Origin: DASXRU01 sp039933315
Lineage (GTDB): Bacteria; Acidobacteriota; Blastocatellia; Pyrinomonadales; Pyrinomonadaceae
NCBI GenBank assembly: GCA_039933315.1
Contig: JBDTOI010000023.1
Span: 1-33,760 of the forward strand
Direction of reading: 5' to 3'
DNA length: 33,760 nt
Part shown: positions 19,034 through 27,195 of the stretch, in pieces
How the letters are laid out: every line of letters starts with the position of its first letter
Position numbering within the stretch: position 1 is the stretch's first letter
The notes under the pieces: generated by a model
What the model saw: only the letters and a program-made list of their open reading frames with translations
Told to the model about the DNA's origin: nothing
Databases searched by the model: none
Program-made: the position numbers and the translations under genes

Positions 19034-19170
19034 GGCTTTGCACAAAAACTCTTATTTCGTGTTCCTTCGTGAAGCTTGGTGTGATTTCGTGGATCGTATG
19101 GCTCCGAATCCCCAGCACACGATCCACGAAATTACACGAAATCTCACGAAGTAACACGAACGAATGCTGA
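19034..19170. repeat. Family E palindrome, copy E2 (full length)
   Basis: A perfect 14-bp stem, ATTTCGTGGATCGT (19084-19097) with ACGATCCACGAAAT (19119-19132), is extended by outer arms TTCGTGTTCCTTCGTGA and TCACGAAGTAACACGAA. It lies between the convergent ends of plsC and the unknown gene at 19240. The remaining 19171-19239 shows nothing. Confidence 0.92.
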
Positions 19171-19239
19171 TCTTAGACGTTCATAGCGGTCGGCTTCGAA
19201 CCATTCGGCGACTTTATGCGAAGCTGAGCAGGCATCTCT

Positions 19240-20085
19240 TCAGTCTTGACCTGGCTTTTGTTTTGGCGACGGGGAGGGTTTGGGCTTGGCCTCAGTCTTT
19301 TCTCCCTCGAAATCAATGATCCTCAGCTTACCGCGGGCCTGCTGGTAATCGGCATACTTCACTCGGATGCGAATGCGCAAAACGTTGCCGGCGTCGAACA
19401 CCAGCTCATCATCAGCATAGGAATACGTAGGGAACCAGTACTTGCCATCAATCTGCTCGCGATAAGTTTCGACATTCGGAAACTTGTTTTTTTTGGTCTC
19501 CGGAACGCCTTTGCCTTTCGACTTCACGATCTGCAGGTCCTTGTCATCCACCCAGACTCTGCCCAGGAAAAGCCGATCTTTGATCTTCTTTGGATCCGGC
19601 ATTACCTTGGGCGTGACATCGAAAACGTGAAGGTCAAGCTCATCTATCCGCTCCTTGCCGACATATTTAAAGTCGTACAACCCAGCCTTGGACGAATCCA
19701 AAGCAAAGGGATTCACGCCACCAAGGTCTTCGATGTCTTCCTGGGTTACCCCTTCAAACGAAGCCAGCGGGAAATAGTCGATTTTTTCGTAGCGTTCCCC
19801 TGAATCAGCAAAGGTGAAGTGAGATACGCGGTGATATTCGCCCACCACCTGGCCGCCCATGCCGACTTCCTGAATCAGGGCATCGCGCTTAAATGCGTAC
19901 TGGATCAGGGCTCTGCGAAACTCGGTTTCCTTGGTGGTGAAGGTCTGAATGATGCGTTCTATCTCCGCCGGACTGGGGTTGGCGCTCTGAGCAGTCACTG
20001 GTTGCGCCGAACTCTGAGTCAGGGAAAAAACAGACCCAAACGCCAGTAGCAAAAACGGCAAGAGTCCTTTTGGAAACAATCTCAT
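19240..20085 (-). CDS. Secreted protein of unknown function, LolA-like flavour
   Basis: I do not recognise a named family with certainty. The 281-residue protein has a clear signal peptide (MRLFPKGLLPFLLLAFGSVF, ending near SSAQP). The mature part has many aromatic beta-strand segments (YHRVSHFTF, FLGRVWVDDKDLQIVKSKG, YWFPTYSYADDELVF, IRIRVKYADY) that resemble outer-membrane lipoprotein-sorting/LolA-like periplasmic folds. The C-terminus is a Lys/Pro-rich tail (PKPSPSPKQKPGQD). AAGGTG 5-6 nt upstream of the ATG at 20085 supports the start. It stands alone between a convergent plsC and a 699-nt spacer. No lipobox cysteine is seen. Confidence 0.6.
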   Translation of the reverse strand: MRLFPKGLLPFLLLAFGSVFSLTQSSAQPVTAQSANPSPAEIERIIQTFTTKETEFRRALIQYAFKRDALIQEVGMGGQVVGEYHRVSHFTFADSGERYEKIDYFPLASFEGVTQEDIEDLGGVNPFALDSSKAGLYDFKYVGKERIDELDLHVFDVTPKVMPDPKKIKDRLFLGRVWVDDKDLQIVKSKGKGVPETKKNKFPNVETYREQIDGKYWFPTYSYADDELVFDAGNVLRIRIRVKYADYQQARGKLRIIDFEGEKTEAKPKPSPSPKQKPGQD

Positions 20086-20558
20086 ATTTCACCTTTCGCA
20101 GAGGCCGGGATTATAAACCATTAATCTCGCTAAGCAGCGTGTCAGATGCGTACCAGCTGGTCTTTGTTGCCATTCCTGGGCTCGGTTCGATGGGCCTTAA
20201 TTGTTGAAATGGCTCGGGGGTTCAGACGACGTCAGATTTGCCTTGCAAGAACCTATGCATCTGAAGTAATGTAGCCGCGCTTGAGTGATTTAGAGCCACC
20301 AACGAGGCCATTCAAAGGCGAGATTTCCGGGAGCGGACCCAGTGTTTTGCTGGGTCTGGCACGGGATACCAGGGATTGATCGACGGCGCCTTTAAAGATT
20401 GAAGCATTAACAACGGTCCTCATATCGGCTACAGGCGTGGCCACAACTCTGGGCAGCGCGTATGTGTACACCAAATGATACTGACCGTGCTGTTCCGGGA
20501 GGTTACGCGGGCGGGCAAGTTCGTGGGAGGCTTGTGCGCATCAGTTAGTCGATACAAG

Positions 20559-20603
20559 GCGGCGGCCGAAAAAGCTCTTTCTGGGCAGAGCCACGGCCGC
20601 CGC
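20559..20603. other. Nested hairpin, possible structured RNA or terminator
   Basis: An outer 10-bp stem, GCGGCGGCCG (20559-20568) with CGGCCGCCGC (20594-20603), encloses an inner stem GCTCT/AGAGC. On the minus strand the inner stem is directly followed by five T, like a short intrinsic terminator, but these T lie inside the outer stem, so the two folds could compete. Confidence 0.4.
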
Positions 20604-20718
20604 ACAAATCAGTAGACTGGCCCGCGGGCAGTAGGAACAGGCTATTGGTTCGAATTGAAATCAAAACTCTTCACCCCGGCAGCCATACAGCGAAACTCGA
20701 TTGCTGGATGGTAAAGTT

Positions 20719-20755
20719 CGGGGACGCCGGCTTCCTCTTTAAGCCGGCGTCCCCG
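20719..20755 (-). terminator. Strong hairpin after mqnD
   Basis: A perfect 15-bp stem, CGGGGACGCCGGCTT with AAGCCGGCGTCCCCG, has a 7-nt loop and starts 29 nt after the mqnD stop. No U-tract follows, so it may stabilise the 3' end or be a repeat rather than an intrinsic terminator. Confidence 0.5.
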
Positions 20756-20784
20756 ATTGATTCAACCAAAGCCTTCCAACAAAC

Positions 20785-21630
20785 TTATTCCACGAATTGG
20801 ACATCGATCTGATGTGGAATGATTCGGCGCTCAAACCCTTCCTTGAGTAAACGTCTGACGGCCTCGCGGCCACGGTCGGTGTAATCCAGGGTCAGATCGT
20901 TCACCCACATGGAAACAAATCTGTCGGCCAGCGATGGATCCATATCGCGGGCAAACTGCATCGCATATTGCAGCGCATCATCGCGGTGGTCCAGCGAGTA
21001 ACGAATACTCTGCCGCAGCAGATCCGAAACTTCACGCATTGTCTCGGCCCCCAGCTCGCGGCGGATGGCATTGCCACCCATCGGTAGCGGTAGCCCGGTC
21101 TTTTCAAACCACCACTCTCCCAGATCCAATACTTTTTGTAGCCCCTTGGTTTGATAGAAAAGCTGGCCCTCATGAATCAGCAGGCCGGCATCGCATTGTC
21201 CATCCACCACCGCTTCAATGATCTGATCGAAGGGAACGACTTCATATTTGAAATCCGGGTTGAAAATGCGCAACGCCAAAAATGCGCTGGTCAGGGTACC
21301 CGGCACAGCGATCCTGGCGCTGGATAGCTGGGCCGGATCCAAATCTTCTCGCGACACGACTATCGGCCCATAGTTATCGCCGATGGAAGCCCCATGAGGC
21401 AGCAGCGCGTACTTGTCGGCGACATAGGCGTAAGCATGAAAGCTAATCGCAGTTACGTCGTAAGTACCTTTGGTCGCTTCTTCGTTTAGGGTCTGGATGT
21501 CCTTCAGCACGTGGGTGAATTCAATATCACCCGTCTCGAGTTTGTTGGTCGCCAGCGCATAAAACATGAAGGCGTCGTCTGAGTCCGGCGAGTGGGCAAC
21601 ACTGATGGTGGTGGTGGTGGTTTCAGCCAT
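20785..21630 (-). CDS. mqnD: 1,4-dihydroxy-6-naphthoate synthase (futalosine pathway)
   Basis: MqnD converts cyclic dehypoxanthine futalosine to 1,4-dihydroxy-6-naphthoate in menaquinone synthesis. The 281-residue protein has the family N-terminus VAHSPDSDDAFMFYAL, TYDVTAISFHAYAYV, LLPHGASIGDNYGPIVV, RIAVPGTLTSAFLALR and CDAGLLIHEGQL, all typical of this periplasmic-binding-protein-like fold. It starts with ATG at 21630, 57 nt after the mqnE stop, in the order mqnP-mqnE-mqnD. A stretch of Thr codons (TTTTT) follows MAE. The gene ends the operon, with a strong hairpin behind it. Confidence 0.95.
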   Translation of the reverse strand: MAETTTTTISVAHSPDSDDAFMFYALATNKLETGDIEFTHVLKDIQTLNEEATKGTYDVTAISFHAYAYVADKYALLPHGASIGDNYGPIVVSREDLDPAQLSSARIAVPGTLTSAFLALRIFNPDFKYEVVPFDQIIEAVVDGQCDAGLLIHEGQLFYQTKGLQKVLDLGEWWFEKTGLPLPMGGNAIRRELGAETMREVSDLLRQSIRYSLDHRDDALQYAMQFARDMDPSLADRFVSMWVNDLTLDYTDRGREAVRRLLKEGFERRIIPHQIDVQFVE

Positions 21631-21687
21631 ATCTTAAATAACGCAGTCGGTCGCTTAAGAATACTCGCTTCGTTGCCCTTCGCAAGT

Positions 21688-22800
21688 TCAAGCGATGGTT
21701 GGCGCCCTCTCGACGCGATTGTAAACGGTGTCGCGTTCGACCGCTTCGAACCCGGCCTCCTCAATTAATCCGACCAGTTCCGGCCGCGTCATACGCACCT
21801 CGTTGTTAGCCTCGAGCGAATAACTCTCCGTCAACTCGCCGCCATCGGTAATGGTGCCGTCGATATCATTGGCGCCGTAATGCAGCGCCACCTGAGCCAG
21901 GCGCTTGCTCAGCATTACCCAGTAGGCTTTGATATGGGGGAAGTTGTCGAGCATTAGACGCGACACCGCCATGGTTTTTAACGAATCCACACCTGAAGGT
22001 CCGGGCAGGTGGGCCAACTGAGTATTCTCCGGATAAAACGCCAGGGGAATAAAGCACTGAAAGCCGCCTGATTTGTCCTGTTGTTCCCGCAGCCTGACCA
22101 TATGATCCACACGGTCCTCGATGGATTCAATGTGGCCGAATAGCATGGTGGCATTAGTTTTCAAGCCCGCCGCGTGCACCTTGCCGGCCAGATCCAGCCA
22201 ACGTTCTGCCTCGCATTTATGGGCGCAAATCATGGAACGAGTTGGTTCCCGAAAAATCTCAGCGCCGCCTCCCGGACAGGAATTAAGGCCGGCCTCGATC
22301 AGTTGCTGGATAACGTTCTCGTCTGCCATTTTGTAGAAGCGGGCAAAGTGATCCAGCTCCACCATCGTGAAGGCCTTCAAGTGAAGCTGCGGGTATTCAC
22401 TTCGCAGCGCCGAAAGCAGATCGGTGAAATAACTGAAGGGAAGTTTCGTGTTCAGCCCGCCGGTGATGTGCAGCTCGGTAGCACCTTCGCTAACTGCCTG
22501 GCCCGCCACCCGCAAAGAATCCTGAATGTTGTGAGTGTAGGCATCAGGCTGGCGCGGCGTGCGATAAAAGCCGCAAAACTTGCAGTCAACGTAGCAAATG
22601 TTGGTCGGATTCAGGTGGCGGTTGACGTTAAAGTAGGTCGCCCGGCCATGACGGCGGCGGCGCTCGTTGTCGGCCAGTTTGCCGAGCCCGTTCAGATCGT
22701 CTGTGGCAAAGAGGGCGACGCCATCGTCGAAGGAAAGCCGCTCGCCGGCGTCGACCTTGACTGCGATATCATTCAGCTGTTGGTCGTTTGATAAGAACAT
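21688..22800 (-). CDS. mqnE: Aminofutalosine synthase, radical SAM
   Basis: MqnE joins 3-[(1-carboxyvinyl)oxy]benzoate with SAM-derived adenosyl radical to make aminodeoxyfutalosine. In the 370-residue protein the 4Fe-4S cysteines are C69, C73 and C76 (CX3CX2C in NICYVDCKFC), followed by GATELHITGGLN, KAFTMVELDHF, GGGAEIF, TNATMLFGHIE and HYGANDIDGT. The motifs favour MqnE over the related MqnC, though both share the core. It starts 9 nt after the mqnP stop, so it is almost certainly co-transcribed. Confidence 0.92.
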   Translation of the reverse strand: MFLSNDQQLNDIAVKVDAGERLSFDDGVALFATDDLNGLGKLADNERRRRHGRATYFNVNRHLNPTNICYVDCKFCGFYRTPRQPDAYTHNIQDSLRVAGQAVSEGATELHITGGLNTKLPFSYFTDLLSALRSEYPQLHLKAFTMVELDHFARFYKMADENVIQQLIEAGLNSCPGGGAEIFREPTRSMICAHKCEAERWLDLAGKVHAAGLKTNATMLFGHIESIEDRVDHMVRLREQQDKSGGFQCFIPLAFYPENTQLAHLPGPSGVDSLKTMAVSRLMLDNFPHIKAYWVMLSKRLAQVALHYGANDIDGTITDGGELTESYSLEANNEVRMTRPELVGLIEEAGFEAVERDTVYNRVERAPTIA

Positions 22801-22809
22801 AAGTAAGAG

Positions 22810-23679
22810 CTAGCGACGCAGCAAAGCAGCAGCGCCAAAAGTTGCAAACAGAATCACGCTCACAAAAGCGTTAGTGGTAAAAAAAGCTGCATTCAAACGG
22901 CTCAAATCATCCGCCCGCACCAGCGTATGCTGGTAAACCAGCAAAGCTCCGGTAGCAATTGTGCCGGCGAGAGCCAGCGGACCAAGATTCGTTACAAAGT
23001 ATAGCGCAAGCAGCGCTGCAAAGGCTCCCGCGTGCAGCAGGCGCGCCACCCATAGCGAACGTGCCACACCCAATTGCGCCGGAATCGAATGCAAACCCTC
23101 CCGCCGATCAAAGTCGTAATCCTGGCAGGCGTAGAGTACGTCGAACCCCGCCGTCCACAACAACACGACCAGCGACAGCAGCAAAGGCTCCCAACTGTCG
23201 AGCGCGCCACGCACCGCAATCCACGCCCCCGTGGGTGCAATTGACAGGCACCAGCCGAGAATGATGTGCGACAAGGTTGTCCAACGCTTGCTGTAAGAGT
23301 AAAGCAGCACACTGGCAAGCGCGACTGGAGAGAGGATGAGAGTCAAACGGTTCAACATGGCCGCGGCCAGCAGGAAAATGGCAGCCGCAATCAGCGTGAA
23401 CGCCCAGACAAAACCAATGGAGAGAATGCCGGCGGGCAGGGCCCTCATCTTCGTCCGCGGATTTCGCGCGTCATAATCCCGGTCAGCAATCCGGTTAAAG
23501 GCCATTGCGGTCGAACGAGCACCCACCATGGCCAACGCGATCCAGAAAAGTTGTGGGCCGGTCGGGACTCCACGGGCCGCGAGCACGGCGCCAAGCAGAG
23601 CGAAGGGCAATGCAAACAGGGTGTGCTCGATCTTAATCATCTCGAGCGTCGTGCGGATGTTGCGGGTGATGGTGGGCAT
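22810..23679 (-). CDS. mqnP: UbiA-family prenyltransferase of menaquinone synthesis
   Basis: This 289-residue integral membrane protein has about eight to nine hydrophobic segments and the two Asp-rich motifs of UbiA prenyltransferases: N62-x3-D66-x3-D70 (NRIADRDYD) and DVLYACQDYDFDRREG. It would attach the polyprenyl tail to 1,4-dihydroxy-6-naphthoate; its place directly before mqnE-mqnD supports the MqnP role over UbiA of ubiquinone synthesis. A perfect 16-bp palindrome (family G) lies 18 nt upstream of the ATG. Confidence 0.9.
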   Translation of the reverse strand: MPTITRNIRTTLEMIKIEHTLFALPFALLGAVLAARGVPTGPQLFWIALAMVGARSTAMAFNRIADRDYDARNPRTKMRALPAGILSIGFVWAFTLIAAAIFLLAAAMLNRLTLILSPVALASVLLYSYSKRWTTLSHIILGWCLSIAPTGAWIAVRGALDSWEPLLLSLVVLLWTAGFDVLYACQDYDFDRREGLHSIPAQLGVARSLWVARLLHAGAFAALLALYFVTNLGPLALAGTIATGALLVYQHTLVRADDLSRLNAAFFTTNAFVSVILFATFGAAALLRR

Positions 23680-23693
23680 TGCCAGTGAAGTTC

Positions 23694-23722
23694 TGAAATC
23701 TCAAATTTGAGATCTGAGATCC
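23694..23722. repeat. Family G short palindrome between pilZ gene and mqnP
   Basis: ATCTCAAATTTGAGAT (23698-23713) is a perfect palindrome and is followed by CTGAGATC. The GAAATCTGAGATC-like units recur at 28774-28805. It lies in the 54-nt spacer upstream of mqnP, so it could be a repeat or an operator. Confidence 0.7.
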
Positions 23723-23733
23723 GGAAAGCAGGT

Positions 23734-24141
23734 TCATCCCAACGTGCGCAAGTACGAACTCAAACTGCTCTTATCCGTTTCGCTTATTTCCACAATATTC
23801 GCCGCAATAAAATACTTGTTAGCAGTTTTGCCTTCGGCAACCCGTTCATGACGCACCGCCCTGACCGTGAAATTTATAGGGCCCGTCGGCAGTTTTAGCT
23901 CAACCCAGACGGTGTATTCGGCGCTGGTGAGGTAGCGATCAATGTTTCGGGCTGAGATAACCAGACCGACGCCATTCTCGCTGAGGTTGTTGGTCGCGCC
24001 CACCATCGTCAAGCCATGGCCCACACTTTTTACGGTGAACTTCGTGGCCTGCGGTGAAGCTTTGAACAGGACTTTGGCGTCCAGCCTGGTGTCGTATCGC
24101 TTCTCAACCCGTCGATCAGGCAAATATGCAGACATCGCCAC
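23734..24141 (-). CDS. PilZ-domain protein, putative cyclic-di-GMP receptor
   Basis: This 135-residue single-domain protein has the two PilZ nucleotide motifs, RxxxR (R11 to R15 in RVEKR) and NxSxxG (N52, S54, G57 in NLSENG), so it probably binds cyclic di-GMP. The body carries beta-barrel strands such as TVWVELKLPTGPINFTVRAV. The start is either GTG at 24141, overlapping the permease stop by one base (TAGTG) with AAGG upstream, or ATG at 24135; either way it is coupled to the permease. It may tune the permease or an unrelated surface process; the target is unknown. Confidence 0.88.
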   Translation of the reverse strand: MAMSAYLPDRRVEKRYDTRLDAKVLFKASPQATKFTVKSVGHGLTMVGATNNLSENGVGLVISARNIDRYLTSAEYTVWVELKLPTGPINFTVRAVRHERVAEGKTANKYFIAANIVEISETDKSSLSSYLRTLG

Positions 24142-25661
24142 TACGATACCTTATCGGAGGAGTCATCTTCAAAAGGGGGCGGCTGGCGGCGTGACCAGAT
24201 CCAGTAAAACGGCAACCCGAGCAGAATCAAACCGAGGCCGGCCAGCGGAGGATTGCGGGCGATAGTTTTGAAACCGGTGAGCAGATGTCCCTGCAAGATG
24301 AGCGATGCTCCACTGCCTGCGTCGCCGCGCACGGCCCAAAGGGTCGATCCCAACAATAACGCGGTCGCGAGCAGAAAAAGAACCGGCACCACGGGATATC
24401 CCCAGGCGCGATAGGGGCGTTCCGCGTCCGGCATTTTGCGCCGCAGGATGAAAACGCCGGCAGTCACCAGGCCGTAGAAGATCCACAAACCGAAGATCGC
24501 ATAGTCTGTCAACGTGTCGAACGAAGACGAGAACGCAATAACCAGCACACAAGCCCATACCGCCTGTACGATCAAAGCGCCGGTGGGAACATGACTGCGC
24601 GGTGAAACGCGGGAAAGACTCCGCAGAAACAGACGGTCGCGGGCCATCGCATAGGGAACTCGAGCGCCAGTCAAAACAGAGGTGTGCAGCGTGCCGAAGG
24701 TTGACGACAAGAGCGCGGCGGCTATCAGACTAATCGCCAGTGGACCAAGAAACGTGCGGGCGACTTCCGTGGCGACCGACGAGGCTTTGGAAACATTCGC
24801 TATCTCAGTTGGCGACAGTGCATAGAAGTACGCCAGGTTAACAAAAAGGTAGAGTCCCATGATCAGCAGGGTGCCGCCAATTAGCGCGCGCGGCAGATTA
24901 CGCTGCGGGTTCTGCACCTCGCCGGCTACCAGTGTGACATTGTTCCAACCATCATAGGCCCACAACGCACCCAGCATGGCCGCGATCAAGCCACCGAAAC
25001 CAAAACGCGCCGCGTCCGCCACGCCTTCGCATGCGCCGCCGGAGTTCACCATCGCCAGATGAGACCAATCCGCGCCGCGCGCCAACAGGAATGCTCCAAT
25101 TCCGACCAGCAGGACGAGCCCAACTTTGACTCCCGAAAGAACAGCCGCGACGATGCCGCTTAACCTGACCGCGGCGCAGTTTATTAGCGTCACGATCAGA
25201 ATGGAGAGCAACGCGACGACCTGAAGGCCGCCAAAGGCGACCGGATTGCCGGAGATCGTGACGGAAAAATAATCACCACTAAGCCGGCCACCAATCATGA
25301 TGTTCAGGAATAACGCGAACTGGACACCTAGCGCTGCTTGCGAGCCGGCTTTGCCGATAAAAAACGACATCCAGCCGAAAAGAAACGCCCAGGGGCGGCC
25401 ATAGGCTTCGCGTATGAACACGTATTCACCGCCGGCCTTCGGCATCATCGCAGCCAACTCGGCATAGGTAAGCGCTCCGGCAAGGGAAAGCAGACCGGCG
25501 ACAAGATAAACGCCCAGCACCCTGCCCGGTGTACCGACGTTACAGGTCATCACGCGCGCTTTCAGAAACACGCCGGTGCCGATTACGTTGCCGACGACGA
25601 CGGAGATCGCCGCGATCAAACTCAAGCCACGGACTAGTTGGGGTGAATCAGGGTATCGCAT
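24141..25661 (-). CDS. APC-family amino acid permease
   Basis: This 506-residue membrane protein with about 12 to 13 transmembrane segments belongs to the amino acid-polyamine-organocation superfamily. The signature unwound TM1 motif GNVIGTGVFLK is at about 23-33, and TYAELAAMMPKAGGEYVFIREAYG (split as TYAELAAMMPKAGG and EYVFIREAYG) follows, typical of LAT-type transporters. It imports or exchanges amino acids across the inner membrane; specificity cannot be read. Its stop overlaps or abuts the PilZ gene. Family A element A3 separates it from the amine oxidase upstream. Confidence 0.9.
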   Translation of the reverse strand: MRYPDSPQLVRGLSLIAAISVVVGNVIGTGVFLKARVMTCNVGTPGRVLGVYLVAGLLSLAGALTYAELAAMMPKAGGEYVFIREAYGRPWAFLFGWMSFFIGKAGSQAALGVQFALFLNIMIGGRLSGDYFSVTISGNPVAFGGLQVVALLSILIVTLINCAAVRLSGIVAAVLSGVKVGLVLLVGIGAFLLARGADWSHLAMVNSGGACEGVADAARFGFGGLIAAMLGALWAYDGWNNVTLVAGEVQNPQRNLPRALIGGTLLIMGLYLFVNLAYFYALSPTEIANVSKASSVATEVARTFLGPLAISLIAAALLSSTFGTLHTSVLTGARVPYAMARDRLFLRSLSRVSPRSHVPTGALIVQAVWACVLVIAFSSSFDTLTDYAIFGLWIFYGLVTAGVFILRRKMPDAERPYRAWGYPVVPVLFLLATALLLGSTLWAVRGDAGSGASLILQGHLLTGFKTIARNPPLAGLGLILLGLPFYWIWSRRQPPPFEDDSSDKVS

Positions 25662-25686
25662 TGAACCTCACCAATAGAGAGAGCCG

Positions 25687-25775
25687 TTGTAGGGGCGTCA
25701 CTCCGTAGGCGCCCCTTCTTTAGTTTGCGCACCATCGCTGTCAAAGAAGGGGCGCCCACGGAGTGACGCCCCTAG
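25687..25775. repeat. Family A inverted pair, copy A3
   Basis: The left unit is TTGTAGGGGCGTC to GGCGCCCC (25687-25715), and the right unit is GGGGCGCC to GACGCCCC (25749-25772). It fills the spacer between the permease start (25661) and the amine oxidase stop (25792-25794); its edge is 16 nt from that stop. Confidence 0.9.
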
Positions 25776-25791
25776 AATATTCCACCGCGCC

Positions 25792-27195
25792 TCAAGCTGC
25801 TCGTCTGCCTCGTCTTCCGCCCACAAGCGCTTTCGCCGCTAGTTCGCCGGTAACCACGGCGCCTTCCATGAAACCCTGCCAGTCCGCAAGATGCTCACCA
25901 GCGAACAGCACCTTTCCATGCGGTCGTTGTAAGACTGGACGCAAAGTAAACCATTGTCCGGGTCGATAGAAAGCATAAGCGCCCTGGGTATAAACATCGC
26001 GTTGCCAGGCATAGGATTGGAGGTTCAACGCGAGTTCCGGCGCGCGCTGATCCAGCGGCAGCAGATCCCGCGTGATGATGTCGCGACGGCGCTGGCTGTT
26101 TTGTGATGCAAGTACGTCCGCTTTCTCACCAACGGCGTAGCTGCAAAGGATGCCCTGTTTCCCAGCCTGGTCTTTTGTACTGTGAAAATAATAGTGAGAC
26201 GTCACGTCGCTGACGAGCGAAAAATCTTCCGCACCCCAGAAGCGCTCATTAAAGAGGACCGAGTTCTTAATGATGCGCGCGTATTGTAGTTTCTCAGCGG
26301 CGGTTCGCTGCACATCCGGAAGCGGCGGATCGAAAACTATCTTATCAAGCGTGCGCGCGGGCACAGTACATACACATGCGTCCGCCGAGAAGTTCCTGCC
26401 TCCTGCCGTTACGGTTACTCGCCCGCGTCGTTGTACGATCTTCTGCACCGCCATGCCTGAGTGGATGGCGGTTTGTCCGATCCTGGCTGCCAGCGCCTGC
26501 ACCAGACGCGAGTTGCCGCCTTCCATCTTGTAATCCATCTCATTGGCCGGGCTGGACTCGAAATACTCTGCCGCCGCCGTATAGGCAGAGACCATGCGAA
26601 TCGTTTCGCCGAAATCCGTGCTGTCCTGCAGGTCTCGTAAGAGAAGATCGTCTTCGCTAAAGCCAATCTCTTCCAGCCAGGTCCACCAGTCATACTGATC
26701 CAGACGCACGCGATCTCTATCGGTGTAACTGTGATACTTCTTCCGGAAAGCTTCGAAGCTTTGCTTCGCCCGAGGTGAGAAGTCCCACTGGCCTGGCCGT
26801 TTGACCACAGCGTCACGCATAAGCGAGGCCTGGAAACGATGATCCTTGAGCGGGATGCCAAAATCGTGACAGAGCGCTTTCATGCGCTCGTGACTATCAC
26901 CCACCCATTCGCCGCCCTGTTCGCAAACAAGATCCGGGTTCTCCTTGAAACTGAAAGAAAGCACGCGTCCACCGGCGCGTTCCCTGGCTTCCAACACAGT
27001 CACTTCCCAACCTGCTTGTTGGAGCGCGTGCGCCGCGGCCAGTCCAGAGAGACCGGCGCCGATGATAATGCACGAGTAGGCCCGGCGTTGAAAAAATGGA
27101 ATGGATAGAAGGGGAAGTCCGGCGGCCGCAACTCCCGCAGTCTTGAGAAAGTCGCGACGGGCAATGGTGCCGGTGCTATGCAATTCGCCACTCAC
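25792..27195 (-). CDS. Tat-exported flavin amine oxidase
   Basis: This 467-residue FAD enzyme is of the monoamine oxidase/L-amino acid oxidase type. A Tat signal (ARRDFLKTAGVAAAGLP) is followed by the FAD-binding IIGAGLSGLAAAHAL (GxGxxG about 46-51), EARERAGGRV and the C-terminal FAD segment HGKVLFAGEHLADWQGFMEGA. It would oxidise an amine or amino acid to imine with release of H2O2 in the periplasm. I choose GTG at 27195, which overlaps the upstream decarboxylase stop as GTGA; a TTG at 27198 is also possible. The coupling suggests one pathway with the decarboxylase. Confidence 0.88.
   Translation of the reverse strand: MSGELHSTGTIARRDFLKTAGVAAAGLPLLSIPFFQRRAYSCIIIGAGLSGLAAAHALQQAGWEVTVLEARERAGGRVLSFSFKENPDLVCEQGGEWVGDSHERMKALCHDFGIPLKDHRFQASLMRDAVVKRPGQWDFSPRAKQSFEAFRKKYHSYTDRDRVRLDQYDWWTWLEEIGFSEDDLLLRDLQDSTDFGETIRMVSAYTAAAEYFESSPANEMDYKMEGGNSRLVQALAARIGQTAIHSGMAVQKIVQRRGRVTVTAGGRNFSADACVCTVPARTLDKIVFDPPLPDVQRTAAEKLQYARIIKNSVLFNERFWGAEDFSLVSDVTSHYYFHSTKDQAGKQGILCSYAVGEKADVLASQNSQRRRDIITRDLLPLDQRAPELALNLQSYAWQRDVYTQGAYAFYRPGQWFTLRPVLQRPHGKVLFAGEHLADWQGFMEGAVVTGELAAKALVGGRRGRRAA

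Larger units (their letters stand above)
20086..20784. other. 699-nt spacer downstream of mqnD
   Basis: No recognisable gene is present. A minus-strand frame open to 20253 could give a 56-residue peptide from an ATG at 20423, but it has no family signal and no ribosome site I can defend. The region holds a GACCCAG/CTGGGTC hairpin (20335-20357), a nested hairpin (20559-20603) and a strong 15-bp hairpin (20719-20755). None of the repeat families A-H occurs here. Confidence 0.5.

Noticed and set aside
20253..20474. Possible small minus-strand protein of 56-73 residues
   Set aside because: There is no recognised family, no ribosome site, and alternative start codons only; noted in the spacer entry but not called as a gene.
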